9,132 nucleotides of DNA, from NCBI GenBank assembly GCA_041688515.1, contig JBDNHZ010000080.1, positions 1 to 9,132 of the forward strand. Direction: 5' to 3'. Position 1 is the first letter of the stretch, and every line of letters begins with the position of its first letter. The stretch comes from UBA6176 sp041688515 (GTDB taxonomy: Bacteria > Verrucomicrobiota > Verrucomicrobiia > Limisphaerales > UBA9464). Below, piece by piece: positions 1 to 5,548 of the stretch. The notes under the pieces are model-generated. The model was not told the origin of the DNA, made no database searches, and saw only the letters and a program-made list of their open reading frames with translations. Made by a program: the position numbers and the translations under genes.

Positions 1-10
1 GGAGGAGGAT

Positions 11-34
11 CCACCGATTTCACAGATTACACCG
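11..34. repeat. Conserved intergenic motif (CACAGATTACAC type)
   Basis: The short stretch CCACCGATTTCACAGATTAC and the four bases after it sit just past the stop of the HD-domain gene (whose 3' end is at 59). I recall near-identical strings (reverse complement GTGTAATCTGTGAAATC) in gaps between genes of many unrelated bacterial genomes, including Verrucomicrobia, Planctomycetes and Bacteroidetes. Its role is not known to me. Only one copy is visible and the window edge cuts off the context. The first 58 bases hold no gene. Confidence 0.4.
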
Positions 35-58
35 TTGGGACGGGGAGAATCGGAGGAT

Positions 59-682
59 TCAGGAGTGCTTTGGACAATCGCGTGCCGTGATCTCCACTCC
101 GCACCCGGAAATCTCCTCCAACAGATCCACCTTCTTCAACGCCCCTGCCACCTCGGTGGTCAGGGCGTCCACCCCGGAAACGGTGATGCGGATCACCCGT
201 CCGACCTGCGTCGCCAGCACCGCGGTCACCGCCTGGATGTGACGTCGGTCGAGTCCATCCGCCACACGCAGGATGCCAGCCAGCCAGCGGACCCGGCCCC
301 GGGCCATCGCCGGCAACGCGGCGAATTCGTCATGGGCCTTCTCCGAGGGGATCGCCTTCCGATGGTACCGGGCAACCAGGGCAACGAACTCCACGGTCTC
401 GCGTCGAAGCCCGGGCCACGTGTGTTCGCGGATCAATCGGGCCGTTTCCCGATGATGCCCCCGGCCATCGGGCTGGGTCACAAACCAACCGATATCATGC
501 AGACTGGCGGCGGCATCGAGCACCGCCCGATCCTCGGCGTCCAATCCGCGTGCGGGACCCAGGGCGTCGAACAGGGCGAGGGCCAGATCGCGCACGTGCA
601 GAACGTGGACAGGTTCCGTCTCGAATCGCGCCATCAACGCCTCCACCCCCCGGCGCAAGGCCACCGATTCCGCCTCAGTCAT
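59..682 (-). CDS. HD-domain protein, Ppx/GppA C-terminal-half homologue
   Basis: A 207-aa soluble protein with an HD-superfamily metal-dependent phosphohydrolase fold. Visible ligand residues, in order, are H29 (HVLHVRDLA), H62-D63 (SLHDIG), H76/H77 (GRGHHRET), H107 (ARYHRKAIP) and D142 (ILRVADGLDRRH). The set looks complete, so catalysis is plausible. The 'RYHRKAI' stretch and the 'LRVADGLDR' helix match the HD-like C-terminal domain of long exopolyphosphatase/guanosine pentaphosphatase proteins such as E. coli Ppx, where this domain aids substrate binding. Its ATG lies inside the end of the upstream Ppx/GppA gene (8-nt overlap, ATGACTGA), so translational coupling is likely. I infer that the two proteins form a complex replacing the single-chain enzyme. 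A free-standing HD phosphohydrolase acting on another nucleotide is the alternative. No signal peptide or membrane segment is seen. Confidence 0.85.
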   Translation of the reverse strand: MTEAESVALRRGVEALMARFETEPVHVLHVRDLALALFDALGPARGLDAEDRAVLDAAASLHDIGWFVTQPDGRGHHRETARLIREHTWPGLRRETVEFVALVARYHRKAIPSEKAHDEFAALPAMARGRVRWLAGILRVADGLDRRHIQAVTAVLATQVGRVIRITVSGVDALTTEVAGALKKVDLLEEISGCGVEITARDCPKHS

Positions 683-1616
683 GGGCGGACTCCTCCAGCA
701 ACGCCGCGTATCTCAGCCCGCGGGTGCTGACCCCCAGCTCCGGAAATCCGAACACGCGCAGCACCGACTCATAGATCCCCACCCCGAACGGAATCACATC
801 GGCCCGCTCGGGTGGCAGACCCACACGGGTCCGACGCACCGCCAGCGGTTCCGACCACAGCGCCTCCAGAACTCCGCTCAAACGGCTGACCTCAAACCGG
901 GATGACTCCACCAATTCCCGATCGAACTTCGTCGTCCGCGCCTCCATCAACGCCAGGATCGCGGTCGTCCCGCCCACGCCCACCACGCGCTCGGGACGTC
1001 CCGCCCGCAGCATGGCCGCCTCCAACCCGGGCTTGAGCTCCTGCCCCAAGAATCCACTCAGCCAATCCCGTAGCCGGACGAGTTCCCCCGGCGCCGGTGG
1101 ATCCGCCGGTGCAAATCGTTCGTGCAACCGGACGGATCCCAACTTGAAACTATGGCGGTACTCGAGGGAACCGCTCCGGCCGAGGATGAACTCCGTGCTC
1201 CCTCCGCCGACGTCGATGATGAGAACGCAACGCCCGGCGTAGGCGGGATCGGTCATGACTCCGCGAAAGCCCCACTCCGCCTCCTGCTCCCCCGAGATGA
1301 CCTCCGCCCGGAGCCCGGAGGTCTGGCGGATGGCGTCGAGGAGTTCGTCCCGGTTCACGGCATCCCGGGCAGCGCTGGTCGCCACGACCCGGACAGTTCC
1401 GGCTCCGCGGGCGCGGGCCTCGACGGCATAAGCCGCGACGGCGACGGCGGTGGCAGCGATCGGTTCGGGCTGGAGCCGATGGGTCTCGTAGAACCCGCGG
1501 CCCAGGCGCGTCTGTTCGCTGGTTTCCCACACGGGCGTGACGATGCCCGCCGTGACCTCGGCCAGAAGCACCTTCACGGAATTCGTCCCCACATCGATGA
1601 CGGAGCGTAGCGGCAT
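675..1616 (-). CDS. ppx/gppA-like: Ppx/GppA family phosphatase (exopolyphosphatase / pppGpp phosphohydrolase)
   Basis: A 313-aa protein of the ASKHA (actin/hexokinase-like) fold. It would release phosphate from polyphosphate or convert pppGpp to ppGpp in the cytoplasm; sequence alone does not separate the two. Visible motifs: phosphate-1 loop IDVGTNSVK (7-15), VVATSAARDAVN (77-88), VISGEQEAEWGF (106-117, with E110/E112 in the region of the family's catalytic glutamate), phosphate-2 loop LIIDVGGGSTEF (132-143), the nucleotide-side motif GVGGTTAI (about 211), and a C-terminal STRGLRYAALL. The length is that of the short, HD-less class. The ATG at 1616 is chosen because the phosphate-1 strand begins right after it. 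A longer in-frame reading to 1952 adds 112 residues of low-complexity sequence over the divergent glycosyltransferase and is rejected. The gene overlaps the HD-domain gene by 8 nt and is probably co-transcribed with it. Confidence 0.9.
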   Translation of the reverse strand: MPLRSVIDVGTNSVKVLLAEVTAGIVTPVWETSEQTRLGRGFYETHRLQPEPIAATAVAVAAYAVEARARGAGTVRVVATSAARDAVNRDELLDAIRQTSGLRAEVISGEQEAEWGFRGVMTDPAYAGRCVLIIDVGGGSTEFILGRSGSLEYRHSFKLGSVRLHERFAPADPPAPGELVRLRDWLSGFLGQELKPGLEAAMLRAGRPERVVGVGGTTAILALMEARTTKFDRELVESSRFEVSRLSGVLEALWSEPLAVRRTRVGLPPERADVIPFGVGIYESVLRVFGFPELGVSTRGLRYAALLEESAHD

Positions 1617-1733
1617 GTTCGAAGGCAAGTGAAGCGACAGGACGGACGAAGACAAAGATTCAAGTTGGGAGTTTTGGGTTCCCACATTCGACGGACTGGC
1701 TCCGTTCGCCGGTTCATGGCAACCCTTTCGCGG
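1617..1733. other. Divergent intergenic region
   Basis: About 117 bp separate the start of the phosphatase gene (leftward) from the start of the glycosyltransferase gene (rightward), so promoters for both should lie here. I see no convincing -35/-10 pair on either strand and no strong Shine-Dalgarno before either start. A short imperfect inverted stretch, TTGGGAGTTTTGGGTTCCCA, is present but is too weak to call an operator. Confidence 0.4.
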
Positions 1734-2909
1734 ATGCGGATCCTGATCGTTTACAACTCGGCCTTGGATGCCAGATCGGTCTCGGGCGTGCAGATCTACT
1801 TCGCCGGCGTGGCGAAGCACTGGTGCGCACAGGGGGCCACGGTCGACGTCCTCGTGGCGCGCGCCGCGTGGCCGATCTTCCGGGAACTGTTCCCCCAATC
1901 GGAGTTGATCAGTTGCGACAACTTGTTCGATCCCACCCGGCATCTCGGGCAAACTTGGCGCTATCTACCGGCGTTCGCCTGGCGTCTGGTGAGCCATCGG
2001 TTCACCCGGTTTCCGCACCGGTACGACGTGGTCTTCGCCTGCGCCCAGTTCATCTACGAGATCGGCCCGGCCCGCGCGCTCGCCCGGCGGTTTCAGGCGG
2101 CGCTGGTTGCCAAGGTTCATCACGTGCTCGGCTCCCAGAGGCAGGCACACGGAGTCTTCGATCATCTTCACTTGTGGTCCGAACGGATCTCCGCGCGCTG
2201 GTTGAATCGCGAGGCCGACGCCATCCTGTGCGGGACGGAACTCATCGCCCGGGATTTCAATGCCGTGGAGGCACGCCTCGGGCTCACGCCCAGTCCGACC
2301 CATTCCACCGGGTACGGGATTGATCTCGATTCCATCCCGCTCGCGATCGACCTGCCCAAGGAGTTCGACGCCGTGCTCCTCGGCCGTGTCCACGAACACA
2401 AGGGGGCCTTCGACGCCGTCGCGGTGTGGAGGCAGGTCATCGCCCGTCGCCCCACGGCTCGACTGCTGGTCATCGGCGAAGGCCCGCATCGAATGGAACT
2501 CGCCGCCCGAATCAAAGCCGCCGGGCTCGAGTCTTCCATCAGCCTGGTCGGCGCGGTCTCGGAGGCGGACAAGACCCGCCTGGTCGGTCAAAGCCGGGTC
2601 GGGTTGAGCCTCTCGCGCGAGGAAGGATGGGGACTGTCGGTCAACGAATTCCTAGCCGCAGGAATTCCGGTGGTGGCGATGGAAGTGCCGGTGTTCCGAC
2701 GGGTGTTCCCCGACCAACTGGATCTGGTTCCCCAGAAGGACACATCCGCCGTGGCGAAACAGATCCTGTACTGGCTGGCGAACCCGGGCGCAGCGCGAGA
2801 ACGGGGAATTGCCGGGCGCGCGTTCGTTCAGCGCTATGACCACAAGACGGTCGCGAATCGCGAAATGGAGATCCTGATCCAGGCCGTGAAGCAACGGGCG
2901 AAACGGTGA
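1734..2909 (+). CDS. GT4-type glycosyltransferase, family 1 (GT-B fold)
   Basis: A retaining glycosyltransferase of 391 aa, cytoplasmic or membrane-peripheral, that should transfer a sugar from a nucleotide donor to an unknown glycan or lipid acceptor. The N-terminal Rossmann strand MRILIVYNSA is followed by VSGVQIY (16-22) in place of the usual glycine-rich acceptor loop. The C-terminal Glycos_transf_1 domain has LLGRVHEHKG with R218 and K223 (expected to contact the donor diphosphate), LLVIGEGPHR, and the hallmark E-x7-E motif at E297 and E305 (EEGWGLSVNEFLAAGIPVVA). Length is normal for the family. The start at 1734 is chosen because the first beta strand begins there. In-frame ATGs at 1716 and 1629 are possible, but none has a clear Shine-Dalgarno and the extra residues look like untranslated leader. 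It stands alone, divergent from the phosphatase pair and followed by a repeat-rich gap. Donor and acceptor cannot be read from sequence. Confidence 0.88.
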   Translation: MRILIVYNSALDARSVSGVQIYFAGVAKHWCAQGATVDVLVARAAWPIFRELFPQSELISCDNLFDPTRHLGQTWRYLPAFAWRLVSHRFTRFPHRYDVVFACAQFIYEIGPARALARRFQAALVAKVHHVLGSQRQAHGVFDHLHLWSERISARWLNREADAILCGTELIARDFNAVEARLGLTPSPTHSTGYGIDLDSIPLAIDLPKEFDAVLLGRVHEHKGAFDAVAVWRQVIARRPTARLLVIGEGPHRMELAARIKAAGLESSISLVGAVSEADKTRLVGQSRVGLSLSREEGWGLSVNEFLAAGIPVVAMEVPVFRRVFPDQLDLVPQKDTSAVAKQILYWLANPGAARERGIAGRAFVQRYDHKTVANREMEILIQAVKQRAKR

Positions 2910-2960
2910 AGCGGGCGAGGACTCCCGCGGTCCTAGGTCCCACTACGCCGGAGGCGTTTC

Positions 2961-2998
2961 AGCGATTAGCCCGGGGCGAGCGAAGCGATCCCCCGGGT
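2961..2998 (+). repeat. REP-like element, left arm of outer inverted repeat
   Basis: This 38-nt arm matches the reverse complement of 3080-3117 at about 32 of 38 positions; the shared blocks are TAGCCCGGGG and AGCGAAGCG. The arm is also a hairpin on its own: CCCGGGG (2970-2976) pairs with CCCCGGG (2991-2997) around a loop containing GCGAAGCG. The pattern is that of dispersed REP/BIME-type intergenic elements. Confidence 0.7.
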
Positions 2999-3020
2999 CA
3001 CACGTCCCCGATGGAATTCT

Positions 3021-3058
3021 ACCCCGGAGGGGTTGCAGATCTGCAACCCCTCCGGGGT
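3021..3058. repeat. Perfect 38-bp palindrome
   Basis: The half-site ACCCCGGAGGGGTTGCAGA is followed immediately by its exact reverse complement, centred on the GATC between 3039 and 3040. There is no loop and no mismatch over 19 bp; symmetry breaks at 3020/3059. No poly-T follows, so a classical terminator is unlikely. It sits in the middle of the outer inverted repeat, equally spaced (22 and 21 nt) from both arms. It overlaps the 43-nt repeat that recurs at 5279-5321. Confidence 0.9.
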
Positions 3059-3068
3059 TGATCTTCCA
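3026..3068 (+). repeat. 43-nt dispersed repeat, copy 1
   Basis: This direct repeat begins GGAGGGGTTGCAGATCTGCA and ends GGGGTTGATCTTCCA. It matches 5279-5321 at 41 of 43 positions, the differences being 3047/5300 (C/T) and 3049/5302 (C/G). This copy lies 197 bp before the secreted-protein start; the other lies just after that gene's stop. Confidence 0.88.
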
Positions 3069-3079
3069 TTCAATCCCTA

Positions 3080-3117
3080 CCCCGGGGTAGCGCTTCGCTG
3101 ACCCCGGGCTAGTCGCT
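3080..3117 (-). repeat. REP-like element, right arm of outer inverted repeat
   Basis: Reverse-complement partner of 2961-2998, sharing AGCGAAGCG and TAGCCCGGGG blocks. It can also fold alone through CCCCGGG/CCCGGGG. Spacing between the arms is 81 nt, with the perfect palindrome in the centre. Confidence 0.7.
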
Positions 3118-3264
3118 CCCATCCCTCCGGGATGAAGCCCCTTCCCGGTGTCGTGGGTGTCCCCGGCAGCCCGGGAGCACGCCGGAGCAAAACCGCAAAT
3201 CGCCCGCATCAGGATGTCACCGCTTGACGCCGGGACCGGGATCGGGTGCGGTTACAAGTATCGT

Positions 3265-5262
3265 ATGAAGTTCCCACCAGCCACTTCCCCTCCGAACTGT
3301 CGCCTCGCGATTCTGGCATTTTCCATCGCTGCCGCTTTTGGCACCGGCCTCGCCCAAACGCCCGCCGATCCAACCTCCATTCCGGGACTCGCCCATCTGT
3401 GGCGGGGTGACGGCGACGGGCTCGACTCTGTCGGGCAGGAGCATCTGAAGGTGGGGACCGGCATCAACTTTGTCGCCGGTGTGCGGGGTTCGGCTTTCAA
3501 GTTTCCCGGCCTCGCCGAGGTGATTGTGGGCAATACGAATCCTCCCCTGCGCCACCTTAAAAACTCCTTCTCCATGGTGTTTTGGGTCCGGCCAGAACAA
3601 CCCCGGAGCGTCACCGGTGAAACGATCCGGGGATTCACCGGGGCCAGCGGTCAGCAGTACGCCATTTACCCCGATCACGGCGGAGACGATCTCGTGGGCG
3701 GGGCCGGTGCAGGGGTCTCCGTGGGCGTCAACGGCGTTTCGGTCGCAGAACACCGATTTGCCTATCTCCCAACCCCCCTCGTCTGGAACGGGGTGGTCAG
3801 GAACTGGACGCACGTCGCCGTCGTCTACGATCGCTATGTCCCAAACCTGTACGTCAATGGTCAGTGGGTGAAGACCGGGTTGGATACCGACCTTCGCTCG
3901 GTCATCACTCCAGGTGACATCTTCCCGTCAAAAACCTTCGGCAGCGTCAATGGCTACGGCCCGTTCCTGGGTTCGCTGGATGAAGTCGGGATCTTCTCCC
4001 GCGCCCTCACCCCCGCCGAGGTGGCTTCGCTTGCCGGGCTGACCCCCCCCCCGCCGCCCGTCAGCGATCCTCCCCGCCTTCTCAATCTGAATTTCGGGGT
4101 CAATCTCACCCCGGTCCGCCGCGGTCCTGCCGCCGCGGGCAATGGCCCGGATGACCTGTGGAACCTGTACAGCCGCGACAACGAACTGGGAGGTGCCCGC
4201 CAGTCAGGATCCCTCACCAACATGCACTGGTCGGACGGTGCCCTCTCCACCGCCGACCTGTTGGTCGAGAATGCCGCTGGCGCGTCAAACAATGAGTACC
4301 CGGACGCCATGATGGGCATCTTCCTCCATCCGTTTCCGTCCGGCGGAAACGTCCGCGCCACCGTGAAGGACCTGCCGGTGGGCCGGTATACCCACTACGC
4401 CTACGGCCATGGTGGGCCGGCGGACGTCCACAACAGCATCTTCAATCTCCAGTCGGCCGGCATCCATCTCGGCGACCAGGCGACCGCTTCGGACAGTCAG
4501 TGGAAGAATCCCGTCTGGACCGAGGGTTCCCAGTATGTCGCCTACCGCGACTTTTTCGTCGGACCGGACCGCACCTTGATCCTGACCGCCAAGCGCGGAT
4601 CCGGACCCACGGCCGCGATCAATGGACTCCAGTTGATCTATCACGACAACCTGCCGATCGCCTTCTATCCAACCCCCGGATTCTTCACCAACTCGATCAC
4701 CTTCCAGATCCTCGGCGGCGGTACGGGCCCCGAGCTCCGCTACACCGTTGACGGCTCCGAACCGACTGCCGGCTCGCTCCTGTACGGCAGCACCCCCGTC
4801 CGTCTCTTCGCCTCAGCGGTCGTCAAGGCCCGGCTCTTTGCTGGAGCTCTGCCGGTGTCGCCAGTGGTCTCCGGGGAGTTCCTCCGGGTTTACGCGATCG
4901 ACGACGGGATCTCCTCCATCTGGCGTGAGCAGTACTTCGGGCCGGGTTACAGGACCGATCCCCGGGTGGCGGCCGATGCGGATCCAGACAACGACGGTGC
5001 GAACAACGGGCAGGAGTTCATCAACGGATCGAATCCCGTCGATCCCCTCAGCGGCTTTGCAGTCCGGGTCCGGATCGTTCCGTCCATCGCCTGGTCGTCG
5101 GTGCCGGGTGCCATCTATCGCATTCTGCGCAAGGATGCCCTCTCCGACACCGAATGGACCGAGCTCCGTCGGGTCACTGCGACCGAGGCCCAGTCCACCT
5201 TCACCGACGAGTCGGTGTCGGATGCACCCCGATTCTATCTGATCGAGGCGGTGAAGCCGTAG
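3265..5262 (+). CDS. Secreted multidomain LamG protein with chitobiase-like and Ca-loop C-terminal domains
   Basis: A 665-aa exported protein. A Sec signal peptide (R13, hydrophobic 14-30, likely cut after G-L-A30) fixes the start at 3265; upstream in-frame ATGs (3148, 3214) would bury it. Residues 43-259 form a LamG/concanavalin-like domain (FSMVFWVRPE, NWTHVAVVYD, LYVNGQWV, GSLDEVGIFSRALTPAEV). After a poly-proline linker (261-265), residues about 271-461 form a beta-rich domain (LLNLNFGVN, WNLYSRD, VGRYTHYAYGHGG) that I recall from other Verrucomicrobia secreted proteins but cannot name. Residues about 462-540 resemble the chitobiase/beta-hexosaminidase C-terminal domain (YPTPGFFTNS, LRYTVDGSEPT). 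A calcium-binding-like loop follows at 571-584 (D-A-D-P-D-N-D-G-A-N-N-G-Q-E), then a small terminal beta domain (IAWSSVPGAIYRI). No catalytic motif is seen, so carbohydrate binding or adhesion on the cell surface is the inference. It is monocistronic and flanked by repeats on both sides. Confidence 0.85.
   Translation: MKFPPATSPPNCRLAILAFSIAAAFGTGLAQTPADPTSIPGLAHLWRGDGDGLDSVGQEHLKVGTGINFVAGVRGSAFKFPGLAEVIVGNTNPPLRHLKNSFSMVFWVRPEQPRSVTGETIRGFTGASGQQYAIYPDHGGDDLVGGAGAGVSVGVNGVSVAEHRFAYLPTPLVWNGVVRNWTHVAVVYDRYVPNLYVNGQWVKTGLDTDLRSVITPGDIFPSKTFGSVNGYGPFLGSLDEVGIFSRALTPAEVASLAGLTPPPPPVSDPPRLLNLNFGVNLTPVRRGPAAAGNGPDDLWNLYSRDNELGGARQSGSLTNMHWSDGALSTADLLVENAAGASNNEYPDAMMGIFLHPFPSGGNVRATVKDLPVGRYTHYAYGHGGPADVHNSIFNLQSAGIHLGDQATASDSQWKNPVWTEGSQYVAYRDFFVGPDRTLILTAKRGSGPTAAINGLQLIYHDNLPIAFYPTPGFFTNSITFQILGGGTGPELRYTVDGSEPTAGSLLYGSTPVRLFASAVVKARLFAGALPVSPVVSGEFLRVYAIDDGISSIWREQYFGPGYRTDPRVAADADPDNDGANNGQEFINGSNPVDPLSGFAVRVRIVPSIAWSSVPGAIYRILRKDALSDTEWTELRRVTATEAQSTFTDESVSDAPRFYLIEAVKP
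4043..4052 (+). repeat. C10 homopolymer tract inside the LamG gene
   Basis: Ten consecutive C bases encode part of the T-P-P-P-P-P linker between the LamG domain and the next domain. Gain or loss of one base would truncate the protein: reading by hand, minus one C stops after residue 274 and plus one C after residue 296. Both products keep the signal peptide and LamG only. Confidence 0.85.
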
Positions 5263-5278
5263 GTTTCTGACGGGCGCA

Positions 5279-5321
5279 GGAGGGGTTGCAGATCTGCAAT
5301 CGCTCCGGGGTTGATCTTCCA
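5279..5321 (+). repeat. 43-nt dispersed repeat, copy 2
   Basis: Second copy of the repeat at 3026-3068 (41 of 43 identical), starting 16 nt after the stop of the secreted-protein gene. The dyad around GCAGATCTGC is kept, but two interior mismatches and the lost left flank make it an imperfect hairpin. It could act in 3'-end formation or mRNA protection of the secreted-protein transcript. No T-run follows. Confidence 0.85.
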
Positions 5322-5369
5322 ATCCTTCGCCCCCAGCCCTCCCAAACTCAGATCGGGCGGGACTGGCTT

Positions 5370-5441
5370 CGGAGGGACGAGCTCCGCGAGTCCCCAATGC
5401 CCGGCTTACGGATTTTCGGACTCGCGGAGCTCGTCCCTCCG
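5370..5441. repeat. Perfect 24-bp inverted repeat with 24-nt loop
   Basis: Arm 5370-5393 (core GGACGAGCTCCGCGAGTCC) is the exact reverse complement of arm 5418-5441, around the loop 5394-5417. The two arms could form a long stem in RNA or a cruciform. The arm sequence recurs in direct orientation at 8956-8978 and, with one change, at 9063-9085, so this is a dispersed family. A partial extra copy, GGAGCTCGTCC, follows at 5441-5451. The position is compatible with a bidirectional REP/BIME element between the secreted-protein and membrane-protein genes. Confidence 0.88.
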
Positions 5442-5479
5442 GAGCTCGTCCGAAGCTGGTCCCGAAGCGCTCCCGTCAG

Positions 5480-5532
5480 GCGGGATCCCAGTCGTCGCAA
5501 CTGGCGACTGGAAGAACTCCGGAGGATCCCGC
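5480..5532. repeat. Nested inverted repeats just upstream of the YfhO-like gene
   Basis: An outer pair GCGGGATCC (5480-5488) and GGATCCCGC (5524-5532) encloses an inner pair CCAGTCG (5488-5494) and CGACTGG (5505-5511). An alternative inner stem CCAGT/ACTGG (5488-5492 with 5500-5504) is also possible. The structure ends 16 nt before the ATG at 5549. It may be a third REP-type hairpin, or a leader structure affecting translation of the membrane-protein gene. Confidence 0.65.
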
Positions 5533-5548
5533 AGCCTTCCCCGACAAC

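Larger units (their letters stand above)
2910..3264. other. Gene-free, repeat-rich intergenic region
   Basis: A stretch of 355 bp without a credible gene. From about 2961 to 3134 it consists of nested inverted repeats, listed separately: an outer inverted pair, a perfect central palindrome and a small CATCCC/GGGATG hairpin at 3120-3134. The segment 3135-3264, upstream of the secreted-protein gene, shows no repeats. It has a TTGACG at 3224-3229 but no matching -10 box at proper spacing. Open frames across the repeats are translated REP-like DNA, not genes. Confidence 0.6.

Noticed and set aside
1617..1952. A 112-residue N-terminal extension of the Ppx/GppA frame on the minus strand
   Set aside because: It overlaps the divergent glycosyltransferase gene, has no domain character, and the phosphate-1 strand begins right at the internal ATG at 1616.
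2911..2934. Possible terminator hairpin after the glycosyltransferase gene
   Set aside because: Two mutually exclusive 5-bp stems (GCGGG/CCCGC and AGGAC/GTCCT) with no T-run are too weak to call.
2943..3209. 88-codon open frame on the minus strand
   Set aside because: It is a read-through of the palindromic repeats (peptides such as SPGSAKRYPGV and NPGGVADLQP), a known source of false hypothetical proteins.
3224..3264. TTGACG as a -35 box for the secreted-protein gene
   Set aside because: No -10-like hexamer at 16-18 nt spacing; the nearest candidate is about 22 nt away and nearly touches the start codon.
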